A stretch of DNA of 64,000 bases from contig JAXHNF010000009.1 of assembly GCA_034520745.1 (NCBI GenBank), positions 1-64,000 of the forward strand, read 5' to 3'. Positions 17,326-26,270 of the stretch are shown here, piece after piece. Below the pieces are notes generated by a model. The model did not search any database, was not told the DNA's origin, and worked only from the letters and a program-made list of their open reading frames with translations. This DNA is from Alkalibacterium sp034520745. Lineage in GTDB: Bacteria > Bacillota > Bacilli > Lactobacillales > Carnobacteriaceae_A. How positions within the stretch are numbered: position 1 is the first letter of the stretch; the number at the start of each line of letters is the position of its first letter. The position numbers and the translations under genes were made by a program.

Positions 17326-18327
17326 GAAGCGAATTTTAGCGATAGAGACGAGTTGTGATGAAACCAGCGCTGCCGTCATAGAAGACGGTCATATAATTCT
17401 ATCCAATATTGTCGCTTCGCAGATCAAAAGTCATCAGCGTTTCGGCGGTGTTGTGCCGGAGATCGCCAGCCGTCATCATGTCGAGCAGATCACACTGATC
17501 ATTGAAGAAGCAATGAAGGAAGCGGGCGTCACGTATGAAGAGCTGGATGCCGTGGCTGTCACTGAAGGCCCGGGGCTAGTCGGGGCGCTGCTTATCGGCG
17601 TCAATGCGGCAAAAGCGATTGCCTTTGCTCATAGTCTGCCTCTCATTGCGGTCAACCATATCAAGGGTCACATCTTTGCGAACCAGCTCGTTTCAAAATT
17701 AGCGTTCCCGATACTGTCGCTGGTCGTAAGCGGCGGGCATACCGAACTTATTTATATGGAATCAGAAGATTCATGAAATCATCGGCGAAACACGTGATGA
17801 TGCAGCGGGTGAAGGCATATGACAAGATCGGCCGCGTCCTGGCGTGCCCTATCCAGGCGGCAAGCACATCGACCGGATGGCCCACGAGGGAGAAGACACG
17901 TATCATTTCCCGAGGGCCATGATACAGGACGATAATTATGATTTCAGTTTCAGCGGTCTAAAAAGTTCCTTCATCAATACGGTCCATAATGCCAGACAGA
18001 AAAATGAAGCAATCGATCCTAACGATCTGGCGGCAAGCTTCCAGGCCGCTGTCGTGGACGTGCTGGTCGACAAGACCATCCGGGCAGCAAAGGAAAAGAA
18101 CGTGAAGCAGTTAGTTCTGGCCGGTGGTGTTGCTGCGAACAAGGGCTTGCGGACGGCTCTGAAGACCACTGTCTCAAAAGAGTTGCCGGACACAGAGATC
18201 CTTATACCTCCGCTTGAACTTTGCGGTGACAATGCTGCCATGATCGGTGCCGCCGCTTATGTGCAGCTGAAAAACAGCAACTTCGCCGACTACTCGATTG
18301 AACGGACGGCCCGGTCTGACCGTCTGA
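17318..18327 (+). CDS. tsaD: tRNA N6-adenosine threonylcarbamoyltransferase TsaD (several frameshifts)
   Basis: About 336 residues after correction. It transfers the threonylcarbamoyl group to A37 of ANN-decoding tRNAs. Visible are AIETSCDETSAAV, the metal-binding HHVEQ and HIKGH, and VAANKGLR. Four indels break it: near 17772, an extra G near 17815, a missing G near 17838 and one near 18311. The last would give the ending PGLTV and a TGA at 18325-18327; uncorrected, the frame runs through the terminator. The ATG at 17318 follows GAGGGAAG and overlaps rimI. Confidence 0.92.
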
Positions 18328-18353
18328 TATTAGTTAATGGATTAAAGATAATG

Positions 18354-18402
18354 AAAAAACCGCAAGCCCTGTATGAGAATATACAGAGGCTTGCGGTTTT
18401 TA
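18354..18402 (+). terminator. Terminator of the tsaB-tsaD operon
   Basis: A long hairpin: AAAACCGCAAGCC pairs with GGCTTGCGGTTTT, with inner CTGTAT/ATACAG, then T residues. Confidence 0.9.
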
Positions 18403-18437
18403 TTTGTGCAGTGATTTTTGAATAAAGTGCAGATTCC

Positions 18438-18801
18438 GGCGTGCCTTTCAAGGTCCTTCGAACGGACTGAAGGTCACGCAATAGTGTCAGGCGCGCCTTT
18501 CGCAGTTCCACGAACGGGCTGAAGGGCACGCAATGGTGTCAGGCGTGCCTTTCGCGGTCCTATGAACGTGCTGAAGGTCACGCAGGATGGTGTCAGGCGC
18601 GCCTTTCGCGGTCTCACGAACATACTGAAGGGCACGCAATGGTGTCAGGCGTGCCTTTCGAGGTCCCTCGAACGATGCTGAAGGTCACGAATAGTGTCAG
18701 GCGTGCCTTTCGCGTGTTCCTATCGAACGGGCTGAAGGGCACGCAATGGTGTCAGGCGTGCCTTTCGCGGTCTCACGAACGGACTGAAGGGCACGCAATG
18801 G
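18438..18801. repeat. Tandem array 2: seven palindromic units of about 52 bp
   Basis: Seven units, each beginning GGCGTGCCTTTC (or GGCGCGCCTTTC), then a variable middle of about 20 nt with GAAC, then GAAGGGCACGCAA (or GAAGGTCACGCAA) and a linker TGGTGTCA. The outer parts pair as GCGTGCCTTTC with GAAGGGCACGC (11 bp, one G-T). Length is 364 bp for seven units. Units differ by 10-20 percent and substitutions are not clearly compensatory. No gene is seen. It lies between two convergent terminators (tsaD and ABC-F). Confidence 0.93.
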
Positions 18802-18835
18802 CAAACCATGCATCTTCAAGTAGAAAATCGGATAC

Positions 18836-18867
18836 AGAAAAGAGGATGAAAGTCGCCTTTCATCCTC
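18836..18867 (-). terminator. Terminator of the ABC-F gene
   Basis: A perfect 11-bp stem, GAGGATGAAAG (18842-18852) and CTTTCATCCTC (18857-18867), with a 4-nt loop, followed by TTTTC on the minus strand. Confidence 0.85.
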
Positions 18868-18882
18868 ATCCGTTCAGTTATT

Positions 18883-20857
18883 TCAGTCGTCCGTCAAGTC
18901 ATCAAGTTCGAACTGCTTTTCTTCCCATTCTTCGAGTAAATGTTCCTGTTTGGTCTGCAGAGATTCGTTTTCTTTAGCCAGACTCTCCAGCTTTTCAAAA
19001 TCGTCGGCTATCTCGGGCGCACTCAATGCTTCCTGAACAGACTCGATCTGCTCTTCCAGCTTTTCGAGTTCGTCTTCAATAGACTGGATCGCACGTTCCA
19101 GTTTTCGCTGCATTTTCTGGGCTTCCTTCTGTTCTTCGAAGGATTTCTTTGTAGAAGACGTTGAGCTGGAGATTTGATTCTTCCTCATCTTCGTCGGCAG
19201 ATTCAAGCTGCTTTAGTGCTTCCAGTTCTGCTTTTTTCTGTAGATAGTAATCATAATCCCCAAGATAGACATCCGCACCATTTTCGTTCAATTCAATGAC
19301 TTTTGTTGCCAGCCGGTTAATGAAGTAGCGGTCATGAGAGACGAATAAAAGTGTCCCTGGATAGTCGATCAGGGCATTCTCGAGCACTTCCTTTGAATCG
19401 ATATCCAGATGGTTCGTGGGTTCATCCAGGAGCAGGAAATTATTTTTTTCCAGAGAAAGTTTTGCCAGTGCCACACGTGCTTTCTCGCCGCCGCTTAACG
19501 AAGCGATCGATTTTTCAACATCCTCGCCGCTGAACAGAAAGGAGCCCAGCAGTGTCCGGATATCCTGTTCTGGGAGGCTGGGGTGGTCGTCCCAGACTTC
19601 ATCCAGTACAGTCTTTTTGCTGTTAAGCAGCGTCTGTTCCTGGTCGTAATAGCCCAGATCCACTTTCGCACCGTAATCGATCACTGCCGCTCAATAAAGG
19701 GATCATCCGATTGATCGTCTTGAGCAGTGTGGTTTTACCTATCCCATTAGGCCCAACGATGGCGATCGATTCCTCTTTTCTGATATCCAGATCGATGTCA
19801 CTGGACAAAGCCCCGTCTTCATAACCGATCGAGAGGTCCTGTGTCTGAAGCACGATCTGTCCCGATTCTCTGCCTGTCTGAAATCTGAAATGAGCGCTTT
19901 TTTCATCGTTTTTCGGTTTCGAGACGGTATCCATCTTTTCAAGCTGCTTGCGTCGAGCCTGAGCCTGTTTGGTCGTTGAAGCCCGCACGATATTTCTGTC
20001 GACAAAATCTTCAAGTTTTGCAATTTTTTTCTGCTGTTTTTCAAAGACTTTCCATTCGCGTTTGATTTTTTCTGCTTTCAGCTTCAGATAGTTGGAGTAG
20101 TTTCCCGGGTAGTGATCGACTTCCCCGCGACTGACTTCATAAACCTCATTGATCACCTTGTCTAAGAAGTACCGGTCGTGTGACACGATCAGGAGTGCTT
20201 TGGAATAATTCTGCAGGTACATTTCCAGCCAGGCCAGCGTTTCAATGTCCAGATGGTTCGTCGGTTCATCCAGTATCAGCAGATCTTTCTTTTCCAGCAG
20301 CAGCTGGGCAAGAGCGAGTCGTGTTTTCTGACCACCTGAAAGGTTCTGTATGGGGGTGTCGTAATCTTCTTCGTAAAAACGGAAGCCGTGCAGGACGGAA
20401 CGTATCTCGCTCTCGATGCCGTAGCCGTTCTTTTCCTGGAAGGTGTGCTGCAGGCTGTCGTAACGCTGGAGCAGTTCCTCGTATTCATTTCCTGACTGGG
20501 CTGGTGACGGATCGCTTAATTTCTGTTCGATTTCCCGCATTTCTTCTTCCAGAGCCAGGACGGGTTCAGCGATTTTCATCATCTCATCCCATATGCAAAG
20601 TGAAGAGTCCAGACCGGTGTGCTGGTCAAGGTAGCCAAGGGTCATGTCTTTTTCTTGTGGATATTTCCCGAATCCGGTTCTTCTCTTCCGGAAATCATTT
20701 CCAGCAGAGTCGTCTTACCGGCACCGTTTCTGCCGACGAGTCCGATACGGGCATTGTCTTTGATCTCCAGCGAAACATTATCGAAGAGTTTTTCTGCACC
20801 AAAATAACGCGAGATTTTTTCAGTTTGTAATAATATCATCATTTTCCTCATTTTCAT
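18883..20857 (-). CDS. ABC-F family ATP-binding protein, YdiF-like (three frameshifts)
   Basis: About 657 residues. Two ABC domains in one chain without membrane segments: Walker A GRNGAGKTT and GPNGIGKTT, signatures LSGGQKTRLALAQ and LSGGEKARVALAK, and Walker B LLILDEPTNHLDI and LLLDEPTNHLDI. A linker with KPKND lies between the domains, and a C-terminal coiled coil rich in E/K/Q occupies the last about 100 residues. ABC-F proteins act on the ribosome. Frames break near 20645, 19684 (one extra G) and 19180. Its place next to rex, ydiK, ydiL and groESL matches Bacillus ydiF. Confidence 0.92.
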
Positions 20858-21213
20858 AAAAGTAATCCTCTGTGTTCATCTCTTAACAGTTTAGCATATT
20901 TATAAAAGATAACAATGAAGGAGTTAGAATTGCCAGCAAACATTGTGAATCACGTTCTCAATTAAATAACCTGTATTATCATGTGTGCTTGCTCACTAAA
21001 TTTGCTCAAGTTACCTATGGTACAAATTGGCAACTTATGAAAAATAAGAATTATTCATGAAAAACAGGTTATTTTACTTTTATTTCACCATATTAATGCT
21101 ATAATGTTAATTGGCATAAAGTTTATAGTTTGTGAATGCACAAAGATTATAGTGACTATAATTTATAATGATTAAACTAAAGTTAATTTAAAACGGATAA
21201 GGAGATTAAAAAA
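20858..21213 (+). promoter_or_regulatory. Divergent region between ABC-F gene and rex, with rex promoter and possible Rex site
   Basis: 356 bp without a gene, very AT-rich. An extended -10 TGCTATAAT lies at 21097-21105. An inverted repeat TTTGTG/CACAAA at 21129-21144 (4-nt spacer) resembles a Rex operator half-pair (consensus TTGTGAAN4TTCACAA, but the arms here are closer together), which would fit autoregulation by Rex (inference). Confidence 0.45.
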
Positions 21214-21894
21214 ATGGCTGAGAAGAAAATACCTAAGGCGACAGCGAGACGTTTGCCGCTGTATTACCGCTATTTAAGGTTTTTGTATGAGGCAGGGAAA
21301 GAACGTGTATCCTCTGCCAAGCTGAGTGAAGCAGTAAAAGTCGACAGTGCAACAATACGTCGTGACTTTTCTTACTTCGGAGCCCTGGGTAAGCGAGGCT
21401 ACGGGTATGACGTGGAAGCGCTGATGAATTTCTTCAGTAAAACGCTGAATCAGGATAGACTGACCAATGTGGCGCTGATCGGTGTGGGTAACCTGGGGCA
21501 GGCGCTCTTGAACTACAATTTCCGCCGCAACAATAATATCCGGATCAGTGCCGGATTCGATGTCAAAGAAGAGCTGATCGGAACGATCCATCAAGGAGTT
21601 CCCATTTACTCGATCGAGGATATGGTTCAGCAGCTGGATCTGCAGCAGATCGATGTCGCCATATTGACGGTGCCTTCCGATATCGCACAGGAAATGGCCG
21701 ACAAGCTCGTTGAAGGCGGCGTCAAAGGCATTATGAACTTTACGCCGATTCGTGTCACGGTTCCCAAGCATATCCGGGTGCATAATGTCGACTTGACGAA
21801 TGAACTGCAGACACTGATCTATTTCATCAATTATTATCAGGATATGGACGAGAAAAGTGATAACGACAAGGAATTGAACGATTTTATAATATAA
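21214..21894 (+). CDS. rex: Redox-sensing transcriptional repressor Rex
   Basis: 226 residues. N-terminal winged helix (PKATARRLPLYYRYL, then SAKLSEAVKVDSATIRRDFSYFG) and a C-terminal Rossmann domain with GVGNLGQALLNY that senses the NADH/NAD ratio. Rex controls fermentation and respiration genes. The start follows AAGGAG. An intact frame; its own terminator follows. Neighbour order (ABC-F, rex, ydiK, ydiL, groES, groEL) matches Bacillus. Confidence 0.97.
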   Translation: MAEKKIPKATARRLPLYYRYLRFLYEAGKERVSSAKLSEAVKVDSATIRRDFSYFGALGKRGYGYDVEALMNFFSKTLNQDRLTNVALIGVGNLGQALLNYNFRRNNNIRISAGFDVKEELIGTIHQGVPIYSIEDMVQQLDLQQIDVAILTVPSDIAQEMADKLVEGGVKGIMNFTPIRVTVPKHIRVHNVDLTNELQTLIYFINYYQDMDEKSDNDKELNDFII

Positions 21895-21903
21895 GTTGTA
21901 AGC

Positions 21904-21948
21904 AAAAAACCCGTTGAGACTCAGTTTAAGAGTCTCAACGGGTTTTTC
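21904..21948. terminator. Bidirectional terminator between rex and ydiK-like gene
   Basis: A perfect 17-bp stem (21906-21922 with 21930-21946; core CCCGTTGAGACTC), flanked by A and T runs, so it works on both strands. Confidence 0.92.
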
Positions 21949-21949
21949 T

Positions 21950-22150
21950 CTATTTCTGACTTTTCTTGATCCGGTAATAAGCCTGAGCCATTTGCGTGCC
22001 CTGGACAAAATCTTTTGTCGCGAAGATTGCAAACAGGACTGAAAAGAAGCTCCAGCCGTCCGAAGATACTGAATTGATGGTGAAAAAGAGAAATAAAGCA
22101 AAGAATACAAATTTGAAACCGATTTGAAATTTCAACTGTTTTTCTGTCAT
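21950..22150 (-). CDS. Small membrane protein, YdiK-like (DUF4305)
   Basis: 66 residues with two hydrophobic segments (FKFVFFALFLFFTINSV and WSFFSVLFAIFATKDFVQG) and a basic C-terminal tail. Length, topology and place between rex and the CPBP protease gene match Bacillus YdiK. Function unknown. The start follows AAAGGA. The stop lies next to the terminator shared with rex. Confidence 0.82.
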   Translation of the reverse strand: MTEKQLKFQIGFKFVFFALFLFFTINSVSSDGWSFFSVLFAIFATKDFVQGTQMAQAYYRIKKSQK

Positions 22151-22185
22151 AGTAAATCCTTTCTAACTGTACAGTCGGTGATGTG

Positions 22186-22848
22186 TCATAGCAGGTACAA
22201 GTTCGCTAAGACGGCCAGCGTGTTCATCAGACAATGAGCGATGATCGGTGTCCAGATATTTTTCGTTTTGTAATACAGCCAGGAGAAGACAAAGCCCATG
22301 GATGAGTAGACAAGCAGCAGGCCGTCAAAGTGAATGAACGCAAAAATAAGCGAACTGATAACAGCAGCTCCTACGCCGCCTGTTTTTTCTACTAACAGGC
22401 CGAAGATGGCTTTTCTGAAAACAAATTCTTCCATAATGGGACCGGCCAGACCGATCAGCAGTATGAAAATCGGGTAATTTCTGACCACTTCGATCAGCAT
22501 CTGTGTATTCTCAGATTCCATAGGAGAACCGAGATACCTGACTTCGATGATGCTGGCCAGGTTCTGGGCGACAAGGGCAATGAAGATGCCCGCGATCCCC
22601 CATACTAAGACGGCTTTTTTCTGACTGCTGAGAGGTTTCTCAAAGGGAAACGTCATCTTATATCTCTTATCGATAGCGATCATGCCGACGGCGCCTAAAG
22701 TAAACAGAACGAGCGAAGGCATCAGAAATGCCGCCGGACCGAAAGACTCAGGCAGAAAAAGTGGAATGATCCCTGAAAGCAGCTGTACGACAATAAACAG
22801 TAAAATGATGCGTGTTGCAGCTTTTTTATTTAAACTTGTCTGATCCAT
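22186..22848 (-). CDS. CPBP-family intramembrane protease, YdiL-like
   Basis: 220 residues with about six membrane helices and the Abi/CPBP motifs: EEFVFR (EExxxR, in GPIMEEFVFRKAIF), FAFIHFD and HCLMN near the C-terminus. The family comprises glutamic-type intramembrane proteases. AAAGGA lies 8 nt before the ATG at 22848, so that start is preferred over longer in-frame options up to 22956. It is probably co-transcribed with the ydiK-like gene and diverges from groESL. Confidence 0.9.
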   Translation of the reverse strand: MDQTSLNKKAATRIILLFIVVQLLSGIIPLFLPESFGPAAFLMPSLVLFTLGAVGMIAIDKRYKMTFPFEKPLSSQKKAVLVWGIAGIFIALVAQNLASIIEVRYLGSPMESENTQMLIEVVRNYPIFILLIGLAGPIMEEFVFRKAIFGLLVEKTGGVGAAVISSLIFAFIHFDGLLLVYSSMGFVFSWLYYKTKNIWTPIIAHCLMNTLAVLANLYLL

Positions 22849-22950
22849 TAATGTCATCCTTTTATTTGATTTATACAATACTAGTAACTTAACACAAAAC
22901 GGGACAGGTTTCCACAGGAGGAAAAGGGATGATTTTTTTAAAGATAGGGC

Positions 22951-22979
22951 TTGCAAGACTACCTTGTTTTGAATATACT
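22951..22979 (+). promoter_or_regulatory. groESL promoter
   Basis: TTGCAA (22951-22956), a 17-bp spacer and TATACT (22974-22979). Confidence 0.88.
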
Positions 22980-22990
22980 TATAAGTGGAG

Positions 22991-23017
22991 TTAGCACTCG
23001 ACGATCGAGAGTGCTAA
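22991..23017 (+). promoter_or_regulatory. CIRCE operator for HrcA
   Basis: A perfect TTAGCACTC-N9-GAGTGCTAA (arms 22991-22999 and 23009-23017), the HrcA-binding site that controls groESL under heat stress. It overlaps the transcription start region. Confidence 0.97.
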
Positions 23018-23092
23018 AACTCATATCTTCACTGCTTGATGCGGTGAAAACTAAAACAAAAGTAAACAATATACTTACGGAGGGGTTAAATT

Positions 23093-23377
23093 ATGTTAAA
23101 ACCATTAGGAAATCGTGTACTTCTTGAAGTGAAAAAAGAAGAAGAAAAAACGGCAAGCGGTCTTGTCCTGCCGGGCTCTGCCAAAGAAAAACCACAGACG
23201 GCCAAGGTGGTCGCTGTGGGCGAAGGCAAGCTTCTCGATAATGGGAATTATGCAAAGATCGCTGTTTCAGTTGGAGACCAAGTCCTTTTTGAAAAATATG
23301 CCGGTTCTGAAGTGAAATATCAGGGAACGGAATATTTAGTCGTCAAGGATTCAGACATCATTGCAGTAGTGGAATAA
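23093..23377 (+). CDS. groES: Co-chaperonin GroES
   Basis: 94 residues, the normal length. Begins MLKPLGNRVLLE and contains the mobile loop (EEKTASGLVLPGSAKEKPQ) and the roof region. Forms the heptameric lid of GroEL. Strong ribosome site GGAGGGG. Controlled by the CIRCE element. Confidence 0.98.
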   Translation: MLKPLGNRVLLEVKKEEEKTASGLVLPGSAKEKPQTAKVVAVGEGKLLDNGNYAKIAVSVGDQVLFEKYAGSEVKYQGTEYLVVKDSDIIAVVE

Positions 23378-23432
23378 TACCAGCAAATCAAACTCAATTA
23401 ACGATAAATTTACTAAAGGAGAGAATCAAAAC

Positions 23433-25058
23433 ATGGCTAAAGAGATCAAATTTTCGGAAGATGCACGTGCAGCAATGCTTCGCGGGGTAGATAAATTAGC
23501 AAATACAGTGAAAGTAACGTTAGGTCCAAAAGGCAGAAATGTCATTTTAGACAAGGCTTTCGGCGCACCTCAGATCACTAACGATGGTGTCACGATCGCC
23601 AAAGAGATCGAACTGGAAGATAAATTCGAAAACATGGGCGCTCAGCTTGTGGTTGAAGTTGCCAGTAAAACGAACGACATTGCCGGTGACGGTACCACGA
23701 CAGCGACTGTTCTGGCTCAAGCTATCGTCAACGAAGGCATGAAGAACGTGACTGCCGGAGCGAACCCGGTCGGCATCCGTCGCGGGATCGAAATGGCAAC
23801 TAAAAAAGCAGTGGAATCCCTGCGTGAGATCTCTACTCAAGTAGCAGATAAGGAGTCGATCGCTCAGATCGCAGCGATTTCCTCAGGTGATGAAGAAATC
23901 GGTCGTCTGCTTGCAGATGCAATGGAACGCGTCGGCAGTGACGGCGTTATCACGATCGAAGAATCTCAAGGGATCGAAACGGAACTGGAAGTTGTTGAAG
24001 GGATGCAGTTCGACCGTGGGTACCTGTCTCAGTACATGGTGACAGACAACGAGAAAATGGAAGCGAACCTGGACAATCCCTATGTTTTGATCACAGACAA
24101 GAAAATCTCATCTGTTCAGGAGATCCTGCCTGTTCTTGAAAACATCATGCAGCAGAATCGTCCGCTCTTGATTATTGCTGACGATATCGAAGGTGAAGCG
24201 CTGCCTACTTTAGTGCTGAACAAGATCCGCGGAACGCTGAACGTCGTTGCTGTCAAAGCGCCTGGCTTCGGTGACCGCCGCAAAGGCATGCTGGAAGATA
24301 TCGCTACCTTAACTGACGGTACAGTCATCACCAGTGACTTGGGTCTGGACCTGAAAGACATGACGATCGACCAGCTGGGTACAGCAGGGAAAGTTGTTGT
24401 AACGAAAGATGACACGACACTTGTTGAAGGTGCCGGCGACAAAGCGGCGATCGACCAGCGTGTCAGCATGCTGCGTTCTCAGGCTGAAGAGACGAATTCT
24501 GAATTCGACCGTGAAAAACTGCAGGAACGTATCGCCAAGTTAGCCGGCGGTGTTGCAGTGATCAAAGTCGGTGCAGCAACTGAAACTGAAATAAAAGAAC
24601 GCAAACTGCGTATCGAAGATGCTCTGAATGCTGCACGAGCAGCCGTTGAAGAAGGCGTCATTGCCGGTGGTGGAACAGCCTATATCAATATCTTGAATAA
24701 GCTTGAAGAAATCGAAGCTGAAGGCGATGAAGAAACTGGCGTGAAGATCGTTCTGCGTGCTCTGGAAGAACCAGTCCGTCAGATCGCTCAGAACGCCGGA
24801 CTGGACGGCAGCGTCATTGTCGAACGTCTGAAACATGTTGAACCGGGGATCGGCTTCAATGCGGCGACCGGCGAAATGGTCAATATGGTCGAAGCCGGTA
24901 TCATCGATCCAACCAAAGTAACTCGTTCGGCGCTTCAAAATGCGGCATCTGTCTCAGCGCTCCTTCTGACAACTGAAGCGGCTGTGGGAGAAATCCCTGA
25001 AGAAAATGACGGTCAGGCTGGTGGAATGAATCCAGGCGGCATGGGCGGCATGATGTAA
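23433..25058 (+). CDS. groEL: Chaperonin GroEL
   Basis: 541 residues. Visible are KVTLGPKGRNV, the nucleotide-binding AGDGTTTATVLAQ, and the C-terminal flexible GGM repeat (GGMNPGGMGGMM). ATP-driven folding chamber. It follows groES by 55 bp with ribosome site AAAGGAG. The frame is fully intact. Confidence 0.98.
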   Translation: MAKEIKFSEDARAAMLRGVDKLANTVKVTLGPKGRNVILDKAFGAPQITNDGVTIAKEIELEDKFENMGAQLVVEVASKTNDIAGDGTTTATVLAQAIVNEGMKNVTAGANPVGIRRGIEMATKKAVESLREISTQVADKESIAQIAAISSGDEEIGRLLADAMERVGSDGVITIEESQGIETELEVVEGMQFDRGYLSQYMVTDNEKMEANLDNPYVLITDKKISSVQEILPVLENIMQQNRPLLIIADDIEGEALPTLVLNKIRGTLNVVAVKAPGFGDRRKGMLEDIATLTDGTVITSDLGLDLKDMTIDQLGTAGKVVVTKDDTTLVEGAGDKAAIDQRVSMLRSQAEETNSEFDREKLQERIAKLAGGVAVIKVGAATETEIKERKLRIEDALNAARAAVEEGVIAGGGTAYINILNKLEEIEAEGDEETGVKIVLRALEEPVRQIAQNAGLDGSVIVERLKHVEPGIGFNAATGEMVNMVEAGIIDPTKVTRSALQNAASVSALLLTTEAAVGEIPEENDGQAGGMNPGGMGGMM

Positions 25059-25112
25059 TACCTGCCTTTCAAAAAGTGAAGAAATGATACTGCTCACTAG
25101 CATGTCGAGTAG

Positions 25113-25160
25113 AAAACGCGCGAGTTCCCTATAATTTAGGGGGCATTCGCGCGTTTTTCA
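25113..25160 (+). terminator. Terminator of groESL
   Basis: An outer stem AAAACGCGCGA/TCGCGCGTTTT (25113-25123, 25147-25157) with an inner CCCTA/TAGGG pair, then T residues. The next 200 bp to 25365 hold no clear gene. Confidence 0.88.
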
Positions 25161-25365
25161 TTTGTAGAAATTTTTGAACAGTGTTTACTTTTATCATCCT
25201 TCAGAAAAGACACGAGTTCATAAAAGAACGTCTCACTTCTATGAACTCATCGGCCATTCACTGATCGATGACGATATGGCATCTAAATCTGACAAGTCAA
25301 CTTTTGGCATCCCTACGCGATTATTGATAAACTGTAGTCAGAAAACAAACGCGAGGAGTGACAAG

Positions 25366-26145
25366 ATGAGAGTATGTGCCTTACAGGTCGATTTAATCTA
25401 CAAAGAACCGGAGAAAAACTACCGGAAAATAGAAGCCATGATGAAAACAGCTGTGGAAAGAAAAAAGCCGGACGTTTTTGTCCTGCCGGAGATGTGGAAC
25501 GTGTCGTTCTTCCCGGAGAATATCGAAGAGCTGGTGGATGAGGACGGAAAAGAAGTGCAAGCGTTCTTGAGCAGGCTGGCCGGCAAGTATCAGGTGAACA
25601 TAGTGGGCGGATCAGTCGCGACTCACTCTGGAGGGAAATTTTATAATACGAGTTATTCCTTCAACCGTGAGGGGGAACTCGTGCATACGTACAACAAAGT
25701 ACACCTGTTCTCGCCTACCAGCGAACACGATCTGTTCACACCGGGCGACCAGCTGGGTATTTTTGAACTGGATGGTGTCAAGGTCGGCGTGGCCACCTGC
25801 TATGATCTGCGTTTTGTCGAGTGGATCCGGCGCATGGCTCTGGAGGATATTCAAATCCTGTTTGTTCCGGCGGCGTGGCCGGAACCGCGTCTTGCCGCCT
25901 GGGAAACACTCCTTCGTGCCCGGGCGATCGAGAATCAGTTCTTTGTCGTGGGCGTCAACAGTGTAGGTAAAACGGACCGCCTGACTTTCTGCGGACATTC
26001 TAATATCTATAACGCTTTAGGAGATAATCTGGCTACGTCTCGTGAGGAAGAGATGCTTTTATGGGCTGATCTTGATCTGGACAGTATTGCAGAAGTGCGC
26101 GAGGCTATCGCAGTATACAAGGACCGTCGTCCGGAACTGTATTAA
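25366..26145 (+). CDS. Carbon-nitrogen hydrolase (nitrilase superfamily)
   Basis: 259 residues. The Glu-Lys-Cys triad is visible: Glu in VLPEMWN, Lys in YNKVHLF and Cys in GVATCYDLRF. Similar to omega-amidases and MtnU/YafV-type amidases; the amide substrate is unknown. The frame is open far upstream, but GAGGAG lies before the ATG at 25366 and the family N-terminus (MRVCALQVD) begins there. A single gene upstream of the polyphosphate kinase gene. Confidence 0.9.
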   Translation: MRVCALQVDLIYKEPEKNYRKIEAMMKTAVERKKPDVFVLPEMWNVSFFPENIEELVDEDGKEVQAFLSRLAGKYQVNIVGGSVATHSGGKFYNTSYSFNREGELVHTYNKVHLFSPTSEHDLFTPGDQLGIFELDGVKVGVATCYDLRFVEWIRRMALEDIQILFVPAAWPEPRLAAWETLLRARAIENQFFVVGVNSVGKTDRLTFCGHSNIYNALGDNLATSREEEMLLWADLDLDSIAEVREAIAVYKDRRPELY

Positions 26146-26270
26146 AAAAATGGATCCCTGCACCTTCCTTGTCTTCAGTAGAGACTTGAGTAAGGGAACA
26201 GACGACTTTTTTTACATGCTGTAACCGACAGATACTTGTCTACGATCAAAAAACTCAAGGAGGAAGCACG

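Noticed and set aside
18438..18801. CRISPR array interpretation of array 2
   Set aside because: The most conserved parts are palindromic arms at both unit ends and the variable centre is only about 20 nt and partly conserved; there are no spacer-like unique sequences and no cas genes in the window.
18639..18977. Plus-strand open frame across array 2 and the ABC-F end
   Set aside because: It crosses the repeat array and a terminator, is antisense to the ABC-F C-terminus and has no ribosome site.
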